A DNA stretch of 64,000 nucleotides from positions 124,001 to 188,000 of the forward strand of contig NZ_CVRM01000022.1 of assembly GCF_001258055.1 (NCBI RefSeq), read 5' to 3'. This stretch comes from Phaeobacter italicus (GTDB taxonomy: Bacteria; Pseudomonadota; Alphaproteobacteria; Rhodobacterales; Rhodobacteraceae). The first letter of the stretch is position 1. Every line of letters begins with the position of its first letter. Made by a program: the position numbers and the translations under genes. Shown here piece after piece: positions 30,213-38,680 of this stretch. The notes beneath the pieces were generated by a model. That model ran no database searches. It was not told where the DNA came from and saw nothing but the letters and a program-made list of their open reading frames with translations.

Positions 30213-31439
30213 ATGACGGATGATGACCCGCGCAGCAAAGCGATCGTTCAGTGGCTTACCTCGGCCGGACTACAGGACACGGACCGCCAAGAAATGCTGC
30301 AAGGCTACGCGGAGCGTCTTGCTGACGCGGGTGTTCCCTTGCGACGGTTCCATCTGGCGCAGCGTGCGTTTCACCCCAAATACGGGGGAACGGGTTTTAC
30401 CTGGACCCGCGATGGCGGCGTCTACCACGAGTATTTCGAGCATAGCGACACACCCCGCGATGAATGGCTGCGCAGCCCTTTCTATTACATGCTGGATCAA
30501 AACGTGCCTGAATTTCGCAGCAGGCTGGAAGGCCCGGCGCTAGACCGCTTTCCCGTCCTGGCCGAATTTCGCAAGAGCGGTGGTACCGATTATCTGTCGA
30601 TGATCCTGCGCTTTGGGGATTTCATTGACGCCCCATTTGATCCCCGCCGCCCTGGAGAGGGGATCTTGTCTTCGTGGACAACCGACGCGCGGGACGGTTT
30701 CAGCGAGTCTGATCTGAACCTGATCCGCCAGACCTATCCGCACCTCGGGCTTGCGATGCGTGCCGCATCGACCCAGCAGATGGCGAAGGATCTGTTGCAG
30801 GTCTATCTGGGTCGGGACGCAGGGCGTCGCGTGATGTCGGGAGAGATCACACGCGGTTCGTCACGGCAAATCGACGCTGTGATCTGCTATTTCGATCTCA
30901 AGGGCTTTACGCAGTTGGCGGAACAGATTCCCGGAACCGAGCTGATCGAGATGTTGAACGACTATTTCGGCGTCGCAGTTGCGACGATCCAGAAATTTGG
31001 CGGAAACATACTGAAGTTCATGGGCGACGGCATCCTTACGATGTTCGACCTGGGCAGCGTCACCGAAGATGCGCACGCGGCCCTTTCCGCAGCCTGTGAA
31101 TTGCAACGTCAGATCCGGCAGCGCAACCGAGAGCGATCTGCCGACGGTTTGCCCATAGCTGATTTTACGCTCGCCCTACATGCGGGCGAGATCCTCTATG
31201 GCAATATCGGGTCGGAAAACCGGCTTGATTTCACCGTGATCGGCCCGACGGTGAACCAGACCGCACGAATTTCAGGACTACATGCCTCTGTTGGGCGGAG
31301 CATCATCGTGTCGGAATACGTCCAGAAGGTCGCACATCCTTGTCCGCAAGATCTTGTGTCTCTGGGGCGCTACATGTTGCGCGGTGTCGCAGAGCCGATT
31401 GAACTGTTCACAATCTACGACAGTGAGGTCGACGGATAA
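30213..31439 (+). CDS. Class III adenylate/guanylate cyclase
   Basis: A 408-residue cytoplasmic cyclase. Residues 1-180 form an unrecognised N-terminal domain found with such cyclases (WTRDGGVYHEYFEHSDTP). The catalytic domain (about 215-400) has the metal-binding CYFDLKGFTQLAE, the KFMGDGILTMFD loop, LHAGEILYGNIGSENRLD and FTVIGPTVNQTARI. Both metal Asp residues and the Asn/Arg transition-state pair are present, so it should be active and make cAMP. It lies between the MarR gene and the VPEID-CTERM gene, 56 bases after marR. Confidence 0.9.
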   Translation: MTDDDPRSKAIVQWLTSAGLQDTDRQEMLQGYAERLADAGVPLRRFHLAQRAFHPKYGGTGFTWTRDGGVYHEYFEHSDTPRDEWLRSPFYYMLDQNVPEFRSRLEGPALDRFPVLAEFRKSGGTDYLSMILRFGDFIDAPFDPRRPGEGILSSWTTDARDGFSESDLNLIRQTYPHLGLAMRAASTQQMAKDLLQVYLGRDAGRRVMSGEITRGSSRQIDAVICYFDLKGFTQLAEQIPGTELIEMLNDYFGVAVATIQKFGGNILKFMGDGILTMFDLGSVTEDAHAALSAACELQRQIRQRNRERSADGLPIADFTLALHAGEILYGNIGSENRLDFTVIGPTVNQTARISGLHASVGRSIIVSEYVQKVAHPCPQDLVSLGRYMLRGVAEPIELFTIYDSEVDG

Positions 31440-31584
31440 CTCGGGCCGAAAACTAGGGTTAATTTTGCCTTAATTTGCCCAATATTGCCCACTAGATCTG
31501 GCTCAAGACCCGATTCCACCTTGCCCGCATTTCCGGGCTATGGGCGAGCCAATATCGGGTCATGAGCAGATTTGGAGCAGATCG

Positions 31585-31881
31585 ATGACCCTTTTCTCCC
31601 GCTTTGGGACGTTTACTGCCGGTATTGTGGCCTGGGCCGTAACCGCGCCAGTGGTTTTTGCAGCCGGTGAATGGCCGCAGGACAATGGCCGCCCTGGAAA
31701 CGGGAATGGCAATGGTTGGGGAAACGGCTGGGGCAATGGTGGCGGGAACGGCAACGGAAACGGCAACGGCGGAAGCCAGACTGTGCCCGAGATTGATGTG
31801 AGCGCTGGCATGTTGGCGCTTGCGGCGGTTGCTGCTGCGCTGTTGCTTGCATGGGAACTGCGTCGACGCCGGATGGCCTGA
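31585..31881 (+). CDS. VPEID-CTERM sorting-signal protein, Asn/Gly-rich
   Basis: A 98-residue protein with a Sec signal peptide (about 1-27, ending VVFAA), a low-complexity stretch of Asn/Gly with spaced Trp (35-63), then the sorting signal: VPEID (67-71), a hydrophobic segment (73-90) and the basic tail ELRRRRMA. This tripartite end matches VPEID-CTERM, the substrate type of exosortase E, which is encoded convergently 38 bases away. It should be exported, cut near VPEID and released or attached to the surface. The start at 31585 has GGAG upstream. Confidence 0.92.
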   Translation: MTLFSRFGTFTAGIVAWAVTAPVVFAAGEWPQDNGRPGNGNGNGWGNGWGNGGGNGNGNGNGGSQTVPEIDVSAGMLALAAVAAALLLAWELRRRRMA

Positions 31882-31919
31882 ATCACCCGACCGTAAACGA
31901 GCAAGCGAGGAAGCAGGAT

Positions 31920-33554
31920 CTAGATCAGGGCCCAGTTTTCGGTGGCGAGGGCCATATAGGCGATAGCAGCGTTTGCAACCATATGGGCGACGATCGCCGC
32001 AGGCAGCCCCCCGCCGCGCAGATAAAGCGCACCAAAGATCGCTCCGGACGCCATGCCAAGAGCGAACCGATCATGCATCAAACCAAAGAGCGCCGATGTC
32101 ACGATCAACCCGATCAAAGCCCGGGCCAAGGGTTGGCTTTCGCCTGCAATGCGGCGCAACAGGTATCCGCGAAAAAACAGCTCTTCGATGACGGGCACCA
32201 AAACAATGGTCCCAAGCAGGCGGCATCCGATCCAGAACAGGCCACGAGGATCGTCGCTCACGCCGCGGGTCACATCCAGGGCGGACAGCAGGATCCAGAC
32301 AGCGGCAATCCCCGCCCCGGCGGCAATATCCAAGGGTTGCGGGCGATAGCGAAGGCGCGACAGCGCTGGCCAGAAAACCAGCAATGCGGCTGCCATCATG
32401 CCGACCCGCAACGGGTAGCCGTCGGCGGGATCTGCCCATAGGGCCGCCACAAGGACGCCGCTTAGCATCATCACGATGAACGGCACGATTGAGGCCAAGA
32501 GCAGATCTGCCCGCACGGGCGGCAAAACGGCTGAGGCGGCCGCGACAGCTTCGGGATTGCTTTGCAGCAGGCGGGAACGGTGGGCGATCGCGAGAACCAA
32601 GAGCGCCAGGATGGTGAACATCAGCCATCCGGCATAGCTGTGGAAACCGTTGACGGCGTGTTCGGGCGCAACCCACGCCCCGATCAGGATCAGGATGGCG
32701 ATACGAGCAATGTTGAAGGTCCAGCTCAGCAGGAGCGCTGCGGGAAAGAGGATCAGCCAATAGCGGCTCTGGCGGACATCACGGCCCATGAGCAGCGCAT
32801 AAAGCGCCATGAAGGTCGTTACCAACGCGAAGCCTTCGACACCTGAGCAAGGCTCGCCGATTTCTACGAGGAACCCATCAACCCGGATCAGATGTTCGCT
32901 CGCGTCGGTCCACACGGATGCGCCTGTTGCTTTGAGCACAGTGGAAACCAGCAAAAAGGTCACGCTGGTCAGGGCCTCGATATTCCAGAGCGGCTCCATC
33001 ATGCGGGTGATGTCCGGCATGATGAGCGCGACGAGAAGCGCAAGGATGAGCGTGCGGCCGCTTTCGCGAAGCCAGGAAAGCCAGCGGGCGAAAGGCATCA
33101 AAGCCAAGAGACCGCCAGCGCCAGCAATGGCGCCGCCAAGACAGATCAGGATCAGAGTGGGAGAGATCCAGGCATTTATCCCACTGGGCCCAAACAGGGC
33201 GAGTGGGGCAAAGGCGATCAGCACGCCGACTGCATTCAACGCCAGCGCCGAGGTGCGTTTTGGTGCCTCGCCGATCGCGAGGACGAGCCGGTGATAGGCG
33301 CTCCGCACCAGGACAAGATAAAGACCAAGAACAGTCAGTGCTGCAATCAGGCGCCCGGCAATCGAGCGTACGCTGGTACAGGCAAGATCTGCCCCCGTAA
33401 ACTTGCAGTGCACATTTGCAATGAGCTGGTAGGCGACCATCACGGCCATCAACTCTGCCACTGCAATGGCGAGCACAAAGAACAGACGGCGCGCGCCAAT
33501 CCTGTTGGGGGCAGAGATGCCCCCAGCAGGTGTCATGTGCTCAGATGTCGACAT
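31920..33554 (-). CDS. xrtE: Exosortase E/CPBP protease fusion (VPEID-CTERM system)
   Basis: A 544-residue membrane protein made of two parts. The exosortase half has its putative catalytic Cys236 (EPCSGVEG), Arg284 (FNIARIAI) and His305 (GFHSYAGW). The C-terminal half (about 355-540) is a CPBP-type intramembrane protease with EELFFRG (Glu457, Glu458, Arg462), FGLMH (His494) and HMVAN (His524, Asn528). This fusion is the hallmark of the VPEID-CTERM system, and the substrate gene is adjacent. It would cleave and transfer VPEID-tagged proteins at the inner membrane. Its start overlaps the mipZ end by 14 bases; a later ATG (about 33536) is possible. Confidence 0.93.
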   Translation of the reverse strand: MSTSEHMTPAGGISAPNRIGARRLFFVLAIAVAELMAVMVAYQLIANVHCKFTGADLACTSVRSIAGRLIAALTVLGLYLVLVRSAYHRLVLAIGEAPKRTSALALNAVGVLIAFAPLALFGPSGINAWISPTLILICLGGAIAGAGGLLALMPFARWLSWLRESGRTLILALLVALIMPDITRMMEPLWNIEALTSVTFLLVSTVLKATGASVWTDASEHLIRVDGFLVEIGEPCSGVEGFALVTTFMALYALLMGRDVRQSRYWLILFPAALLLSWTFNIARIAILILIGAWVAPEHAVNGFHSYAGWLMFTILALLVLAIAHRSRLLQSNPEAVAAASAVLPPVRADLLLASIVPFIVMMLSGVLVAALWADPADGYPLRVGMMAAALLVFWPALSRLRYRPQPLDIAAGAGIAAVWILLSALDVTRGVSDDPRGLFWIGCRLLGTIVLVPVIEELFFRGYLLRRIAGESQPLARALIGLIVTSALFGLMHDRFALGMASGAIFGALYLRGGGLPAAIVAHMVANAAIAYMALATENWALI

Positions 33555-34350
33555 CCACGCCCGGCAGGTTCAATGCCTTCATCATGTCGCGCAGTTCCTG
33601 GCGGGCGGCGATGTTGGAGATATTGAGCTGCTTGACGCCGATGTCCTTCAGGTCGAGCAGGGTGAGCCCGCGCGGAAACAATTCGCGAAAGACGACACGC
33701 TCGGAAAAGCCAGGCGCCACCCGAAAGCCGATCCGCTTGGACAGCATGTTGATGGCGCGCTCCATCTTTTCCTTGTTGACCATCCGCTGGGTGCCGACAC
33801 GGTTGCGGATCACCACCCAGTCGATGGGCTTCAAGCCGGCTTGGGCGCGCAGCTGGCGGGCGTTCCATACCATCTCGGAGTAGACAGAGGGTCCAGTGAT
33901 CTTCTCGCCCTTCTGATCGGTATGTGCGAGCAGGTCGAAATCCACAAAGCTGTCGTTCAGCGGTGTGATGAGCGTATCGGCGAGCGAATGCGCAACCTGG
34001 CTCAGCCGTGTGTGCGAACCGGGGCAGTCGATCAGGATAAAGTCGTTGTTGGGTTCCAGCTCGGACACTGCGGCCGACAGGCGATGATCGTAGATGTTTT
34101 CGCCGGGCTGTAGGCTGTCGGCATCAATTTCTGGCAGTTCATGCAGTTCAACCAGCGGCAGGTCCAGCGAAGCCTGCTGCATGAAGGTTTTGCGATTTTC
34201 CAGATAACGGCCCATGGACCGTTGCCGCAGATCCAGATCCAGCGCAGCAATCTTGAACCCCAAACGGGCCAAGGTGGTTGCGACATGCATGGAGACGGTT
34301 GATTTGCCTGCACCGCCCTTTTCGTTCCCGACGACAATGATATGCGCCAC
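33541..34350 (-). CDS. mipZ: Division-plane positioning ATPase MipZ
   Basis: A 269-residue ParA/MinD-type ATPase with the deviant Walker A VVGNEKGGAGKST, LDLDLRQRSMGRYLENR, FILIDCPG and NDSFVDFDLL. These match Caulobacter MipZ, which binds ParB at the poles and inhibits FtsZ so that division occurs at midcell. FPRGLTLLDLKD near the C-terminus is also MipZ-like. I place the start at the GTG 34350, which has GGGGGA seven bases upstream; an ATG 13 codons earlier lacks a good site. It overlaps the exosortase gene at its 3' end. Confidence 0.92.
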   Translation of the reverse strand: MAHIIVVGNEKGGAGKSTVSMHVATTLARLGFKIAALDLDLRQRSMGRYLENRKTFMQQASLDLPLVELHELPEIDADSLQPGENIYDHRLSAAVSELEPNNDFILIDCPGSHTRLSQVAHSLADTLITPLNDSFVDFDLLAHTDQKGEKITGPSVYSEMVWNARQLRAQAGLKPIDWVVIRNRVGTQRMVNKEKMERAINMLSKRIGFRVAPGFSERVVFRELFPRGLTLLDLKDIGVKQLNISNIAARQELRDMMKALNLPGVDVDI

Positions 34351-34503
34351 GTCTACTTCCCCCAGAACCTTGCGCGAATTTTCGCGCATATTTGGGTCAA
34401 GTATACTGCCCGCTCGATTCTATGGGAAGCCGTCAAATCCCTTGGTTAGGCTCTGAGTTAGGCTCTATTTCGCAACATAGACGGGGGCGAAGCATGAAAA
34501 AGA

Positions 34504-34530
34504 AAACGCCGCCCAAATGGACGGCGTTTC
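34504..34530 (-). terminator. Intrinsic terminator after rpmE
   Basis: On the minus strand an inverted repeat of about 11 bp (AAACGCCGTCC with GGGCGGCGTTT) is followed by TCTTTTTC, about 25 bases after the rpmE stop. Confidence 0.85.
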
Positions 34531-34552
34531 CCGAAAATGCGGAGGACGGCGA

Positions 34553-34774
34553 TTAGAAGCCCAGACCTTCGTATTTCTTTTTGAACTTGGATACGCGGCC
34601 ACCGGCGTCCATCAGACGGGTGGTGCCACCGGTCCATGCGGGGTGCACGGTCGGGTCGATGTCCAGGGACAGAGTGTCACCCTCTTTGCCCCAGGTGGAG
34701 CGCATTTTGAGGATGGTGCCATCGGTCATTTTGACGTCGATGAAGTGGTATTCGGGATGGGTGTCTGCTTTCAT
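34553..34774 (-). CDS. rpmE: 50S ribosomal protein L31
   Basis: A 73-residue L31 with [19 protein letters not shown] at the start and HPAWTGG near the end. It lacks the CxxC zinc cysteines, so it is the zinc-independent (C-) form typical of alphaproteobacteria. It is the last gene of the ribosomal block, 11 bases after rplS, and is followed by a terminator. Confidence 0.97.
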   Translation of the reverse strand: MKADTHPEYHFIDVKMTDGTILKMRSTWGKEGDTLSLDIDPTVHPAWTGGTTRLMDAGGRVSKFKKKYEGLGF

Positions 34775-34785
34775 GATACCACTCC

Positions 34786-35160
34786 TCAGGCTTTTTTGGC
34801 TTTGTAGGTTGTATCTTCTGCAATACGTGCGGACTTACCGCGACGCGAACGCAGGTAGTACAGCTTGGCGCGACGAACGCGACCACGGCGAACGACGGTG
34901 ATGCTGTCGATGTTGGTCGAGTGCAGCGGGAACACACGCTCCACGCCTTCGCCAAACGAAATCTTGCGAACGGTGAAGGAACCGGCGATGCCGGAACCGT
35001 TTTTGCGGCTGATGCAGACGCCTTCGTAGTTCTGCACGCGCGAACGGCTGCCTTCGGTCACTTTGTAGCCGACGCGGATGGTGTCACCGGCTTTGAAATC
35101 GGGGATGTCTTTCCCCAGGGCGGCAACTTGTTCCGCCTCCAGCTGTGCGATCAGGTCCAT
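34786..35160 (-). CDS. rplS: 50S ribosomal protein L19
   Basis: A 124-residue L19 with [20 protein letters not shown], the [19 protein letters not shown] core and [14 protein letters not shown] near the C-terminus. It lies at the 30S-50S interface. ATG 35160 has TAGGAGACG upstream. It is separated from trmD by an unusually long gap of about 300 bases, so it may have its own promoter. Confidence 0.98.
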   Translation of the reverse strand: MDLIAQLEAEQVAALGKDIPDFKAGDTIRVGYKVTEGSRSRVQNYEGVCISRKNGSGIAGSFTVRKISFGEGVERVFPLHSTNIDSITVVRRGRVRRAKLYYLRSRRGKSARIAEDTTYKAKKA

Positions 35161-35461
35161 GATCGTCTCCTATGTTGCTCGTGGTTGCTCCACGAAGTTT
35201 TGCGCGGTCGCGAGAGCTCTTGGTCTTCACCGGGTCCCGCATGTGCAGCCCGCCAGAGATCACCCCGTTCTTTCCTTGATCTGTGCCGCGATCCCCAATG
35301 CGTCGAAGAAGACGTGTTCAGGTGTGTGATACAACAGCACAAAAGTCCAAAGACGCAGATGCGAATCCAGACCGGGGCCTTTTACGCCCGCCTTATGTGT
35401 GAATCAAGGGCTGTGACACGTATCTGCCCCTTATTTTCATGGCGACAGAACTGTTTTGGCC
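35161..35461. other. Gap between trmD and rplS, no gene seen
   Basis: About 300 bases. No ORF with a credible start site or composition on either strand. It may hold the rplS promoter and a leader, but I see no convincing terminator or conserved structure. Confidence 0.5.
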
Positions 35462-36274
35462 TCAGTCCTTATCAGACCCGTCCTGTTGCTTGGCTTCATG
35501 CGCAGCCCAAAGATCGGGGCGGCGCGCCTTTGTGATCTCTGCGCTCATGTCTTGCCGCCATTTTTCGATCTTGCCGTGATGGCCCGACATCAGAACATCG
35601 GGGATTTTGCGGCCTTTCCATTCGGCAGGGCGCGTATATTGCGGATGTTCCAAGAGGCCCGATGAAAAGCTCTCTTCCTCGGTGGAGGCCTGGTTACCCA
35701 GGACACCCGGAAGCAGGCGGACTGTCGCGTCAATCAGCGCCTGTGCCGCGATTTCGCCGCCTGTCATGACAAAGTCGCCAAGCGAGACCTCCATGATGCC
35801 GTAGTGTTCGAGCACTCGTTCATCTACGCCTTCAAACCGGCCACACAGCAGGGTCACGCCATCGCATTGGGCCAGATCCTGCATCAACGCCTGATCCATG
35901 CGCCGACCACGCGGGGACAGGTAGATCAGTGGCCATTTGCCTGCTGTGTCCGCCATCGTGTGTTCGATCGCGTGGCCCAGAACATCGGGGCGCAGCACCA
36001 TGCCCGCACCGCCGCCTGCTGGTGTGTCGTCGACATTGCGATGTTTGCCGACACCGAACTGGCGAAGATCGACGGTTTCCATCTGCCACAGCCCTTCCTG
36101 CAGCGCCTTGCCGGTCAGGCTTTCGCCAAGGACACCGGGAAAGGCCGTCGGAAACAAAGTCATGATCTTGGCCTTCCAGACGCCCACCAAATCCGGCGTT
36201 GGCGTCATCAGCTCGCGCGGTTTGAACGAGGGGCGAATGGCCTTGCGGCCGTGAGATTTGTTTGGTGCTGTCAT
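35462..36274 (-). CDS. trmD: tRNA (guanine-N1)-methyltransferase
   Basis: A 270-residue SPOUT-class enzyme that makes m1G37 in tRNAs reading CNN codons. The trefoil-knot SAM site is visible in LIYLSPRGRRMDQ, LCGRFEGVDERVLEH and SLGDFVMTGGEIAAQALIDA, with FSSGLLEHPQYTRPAEWKG after it. The first 22 residues are a basic extension before MTPTPDLVGVWKAKIMTLFP, so a shorter start at 36208 is also possible. It is separated from rimM by an opposite-strand gene, unlike the usual contiguous arrangement. Confidence 0.96.
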   Translation of the reverse strand: MTAPNKSHGRKAIRPSFKPRELMTPTPDLVGVWKAKIMTLFPTAFPGVLGESLTGKALQEGLWQMETVDLRQFGVGKHRNVDDTPAGGGAGMVLRPDVLGHAIEHTMADTAGKWPLIYLSPRGRRMDQALMQDLAQCDGVTLLCGRFEGVDERVLEHYGIMEVSLGDFVMTGGEIAAQALIDATVRLLPGVLGNQASTEEESFSSGLLEHPQYTRPAEWKGRKIPDVLMSGHHGKIEKWRQDMSAEITKARRPDLWAAHEAKQQDGSDKD

Positions 36275-36329
36275 ACGGTGCTGTTTAGTGCAGTCAGAAT
36301 TCCACGCAATAAAAAGCTTTGGTGTTTGG

Positions 36330-37370
36330 ATGAATTCGGGAATGTCCCCAATCGTAGCTGGCCATGAGGATCAGGTCGCAGTTGATGCGGTGCAGGCGCG
36401 TGCCAAAGCGGTCTGGCCCCGTATTGCATCGGACCTTGGTCTGGCTGCCGAAGGTGCCCGGTTCCGCCAGCTAATGGTCAATAGCCGGTACCAGCATGTC
36501 CGTAGCGTTCAGATGGTTCAGACGGCAACCGGGCAACGCTATGTAATGAGGGCCGTATTTGATGAAATCAACGCCGCGAAGCAGTTGAAGTCTCTGGACA
36601 GGCATCAACAGGCGTCAGAGAGGTTAAGAGCCGTCCCAGGTGTGTCATCACCTTCGATATTGTGGCGTGATCGGGATAGCGGTGTTGTCTTGATGGAGTT
36701 CGCGGAGGGTGACACGGCATACCGCGCACTATCGCTAAGTGACTACGGGTTGGCTGAGCGGGCAGAGGTGCTTCGGCGGATAGGGCATGCTGTTGCTGCG
36801 CTTCACCGTGTGTCGGATGTTGGAGATCAAAGGTTTTGGCCCAAGCCATTCCTGAAACAGGTTTCAACTCGGGCAGAGGCTGTGCGGGCGGGGCAATTCC
36901 AAGTTCCGAAACCCAAAAAATTCCTAGGCCTATGTGCGTTGCTGCATCGTGCAGGACGTGCGGCCCGCGGCCAGGTTTTTCGCGGCGCGATAGAACACGG
37001 CGATTTGCATCTGCGGAATATCATGATGTCCGACACCGATGTGTCCTTCATCGATTATTCAAACCACAAGGGAATTTACCCCTACCGGGACATCGCAGAT
37101 ATTTGGATATCGAACTGCCCGGACCACCTGGCACCCGACGGATGCCAGCCCGGTTTCGGTGGTATTGCCAGTGCGGATTGGGCGGCATTCGAAGACGGAT
37201 ATGGCATGCGGCTGACGGTTGATCCGCTTTTCCGGTTTTTCTTCACCTGGCGTTTGTTCAAACTGTGGTCCGCTCTGGCGGCGAGGCCATCCTATCAACA
37301 CCGGCGCACCGCCGATGCCTTGGCCGGTGCCCTACGTGTTTTGGACGCGTTGTTGGAAGACGGAGCGTGA
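36330..37370 (+). CDS. APH/kinase-fold protein of unknown substrate
   Basis: A protein of about 346 residues with a protein-kinase-like fold. The catalytic loop is IEHGDLHLRNIMM (HGDxHxxN) and the metal-binding Asp is in VSFIDYSNHKG, as in aminoglycoside or small-molecule phosphotransferases and LPS kinases. An ATP-lysine region may be RYVMRAVF. Start uncertain: ATG 36330 or 36342. It lies on the opposite strand inside the ribosomal block, divergent from trmD and convergent with rimM, and its codon use looks less GC-biased than its neighbours, suggesting insertion. Antibiotic resistance is not implied. Confidence 0.72.
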   Translation: MNSGMSPIVAGHEDQVAVDAVQARAKAVWPRIASDLGLAAEGARFRQLMVNSRYQHVRSVQMVQTATGQRYVMRAVFDEINAAKQLKSLDRHQQASERLRAVPGVSSPSILWRDRDSGVVLMEFAEGDTAYRALSLSDYGLAERAEVLRRIGHAVAALHRVSDVGDQRFWPKPFLKQVSTRAEAVRAGQFQVPKPKKFLGLCALLHRAGRAARGQVFRGAIEHGDLHLRNIMMSDTDVSFIDYSNHKGIYPYRDIADIWISNCPDHLAPDGCQPGFGGIASADWAAFEDGYGMRLTVDPLFRFFFTWRLFKLWSALAARPSYQHRRTADALAGALRVLDALLEDGA

Positions 37371-37382
37371 CCTCTGAAACCG

Positions 37383-37886
37383 TCAGAACAATCCTTCGGG
37401 CGGATCTGCGATGATGCGACCTGACGCAAGATCTACAGTTGGTACCGCAGCCAGCGTGAAAGGGAGCAAGATGGTGCTGCTATGGCCGGGAACAGTGATC
37501 TCCAGAAGATCGCTGGCGCCGTGGTTCTGCACCGTTTTGACCGTCCCCAGCAGAGTGCCACCCGTGTCGTAGACCTCAAGGCCCATCAGATCGGTGTGAT
37601 AATATTCATCATCCGGCAAGCTGGGGAGGCGGTCGCGTGGCGCAAAGAGGCGCAGGCCCTTCAGGGCGTCGGCCTGTTCTTTGGTCTCAACCCCGCCGAC
37701 CCGCGCTGTAAAGCCATTCTTGATGGCGCGGACCAGTACCAGCGTGTAGCTTTGGGTGCCGTCTTCATTGCTGAGCGGAGAATAGGCCTCGATGTCTTCG
37801 GGGATTGCGCAGAAACTTTTCAGCCGCACTTCACCACGCACCCCATACGATCCGGCAATGGCGCCAACACAAATCTGCTCAGTCAT
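37383..37886 (-). CDS. rimM: Ribosome maturation factor RimM
   Basis: A 167-residue 16S rRNA-processing protein with a PRC-barrel C-domain. The N-terminal [20 protein letters not shown] and the [13 protein letters not shown] junction are diagnostic. It helps assemble the 30S head around S19. I place the start at 37886, which has AAGGA eight bases upstream and overlaps the stop of a newly noticed 48-residue ORF (ATGA). Confidence 0.95.
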   Translation of the reverse strand: MTEQICVGAIAGSYGVRGEVRLKSFCAIPEDIEAYSPLSNEDGTQSYTLVLVRAIKNGFTARVGGVETKEQADALKGLRLFAPRDRLPSLPDDEYYHTDLMGLEVYDTGGTLLGTVKTVQNHGASDLLEITVPGHSSTILLPFTLAAVPTVDLASGRIIADPPEGLF

Positions 37887-38029
37887 TCTGTCCATCCTTC
37901 GCAGAAACGCGCAGATGACCACGTGCCACCAGCGTTTCCACAGCGTTCTTTCTGGTAATTGCGTTCATAGAGGATACCCGCGGTAAAGGCGATCATCACG
38001 AAAACCGCAAGCCGGATCAGCCGCCACAT
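37883..38029 (-). CDS. Small single-helix membrane protein between bluB and rimM
   Basis: A 48-residue ORF starting [18 protein letters not shown], with one membrane helix (about 5-19), the polar [10 protein letters not shown] and a C-terminal part with two cysteines (30 and 43) ending FCEGWTE. It starts five bases after the bluB stop and its TGA overlaps the rimM ATG, so the spacing strongly suggests a translated gene. The topology would put the cysteines in the periplasm. I do not recognise a named family. It is short, so coding is inferred from coupling and from the helix. Confidence 0.65.
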   Translation of the reverse strand: MWRLIRLAVFVMIAFTAGILYERNYQKERCGNAGGTWSSARFCEGWTE

Positions 38030-38034
38030 TGGGG

Positions 38035-38676
38035 CTACCGGGTTTCAATGGGCAAAGAGTGGCGGCGTTGTTCCCAGCCCAGCTGCTCCAACTCCGGAGT
38101 TTTTGAGACGTTTTCAGGGTGCCCGACGCAGAAATACCCGATCAGTTTCCAATCATCCGGCACATCGAGATCTCGGTTCAGCTGTTCGGGGTCAAGCACC
38201 GACACCCAGCCAAGACCCAGCCCTTCGGCCCGCAAACTCAGCCAGAACAGCGTGACGGCTGTCACAACGGAATAACTGCGCATTTCGGGCATGGTGCGCG
38301 CGCCCAGGCGATGTCCCTTGCTGGTCGCATCGTCGCAATAGATTGCCAGCTGCACGGGGGCTTCGCGCATCCCGGACAATTTCAGCTTGGCATAGCGCTC
38401 GGCTTTTTCTTCCGAATATCCGGCCAGCGCAGCTGCGTTGGCAGTTTCGAAATTGGCCAGAGCGGCAGAGCGGGCGGCTTCGCTTTCGATGCGAATGATC
38501 CGCCACGGTTCACTGAGCCCAACAGAGGGGGCCAGTTGAATGGCGCCGAGGCAGCGCTGCAGCACTGCCTCGTCCACCGGATCAGAGCGGAACCGGCGCA
38601 CATCGCGCCGGACCCGCATCAACAGATCAAGCTGGCTGCGGAAATCTTCAGGAAACGAATTCTCCCGCAGATCCAT
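38035..38676 (-). CDS. bluB: 5,6-dimethylbenzimidazole synthase BluB
   Basis: A 213-residue nitroreductase-fold enzyme that breaks FMNH2 down with O2 to 5,6-dimethylbenzimidazole, the lower ligand of B12. BluB marks include VRRDVRRFRSDPV, QLAPSVGLSEPWRI, GLGLGWVSVLDPEQL and YFCVGHPENVSKTPELEQLGW, which separate it from other nitroreductases. It begins four bases after the rpsP stop. With cbiB and the CobD-type gene at 62-64 kb, it supports de novo cobalamin synthesis in this organism. Its place in a ribosomal operon is unusual. Confidence 0.93.
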   Translation of the reverse strand: MDLRENSFPEDFRSQLDLLMRVRRDVRRFRSDPVDEAVLQRCLGAIQLAPSVGLSEPWRIIRIESEAARSAALANFETANAAALAGYSEEKAERYAKLKLSGMREAPVQLAIYCDDATSKGHRLGARTMPEMRSYSVVTAVTLFWLSLRAEGLGLGWVSVLDPEQLNRDLDVPDDWKLIGYFCVGHPENVSKTPELEQLGWEQRRHSLPIETR

Positions 38677-38680
38677 TTGC

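Noticed and set aside
31699-31776. Short GGCAA/GGAAAC-type repeats as a possible CRISPR or tandem-repeat element
   Set aside because: They encode the Asn/Gly tract of the VPEID-CTERM protein and have no spacer organisation.
36330-37370. Aminoglycoside resistance gene
   Set aside because: The kinase-fold motifs are generic and nothing points to antibiotics, so only a kinase-like call is made.
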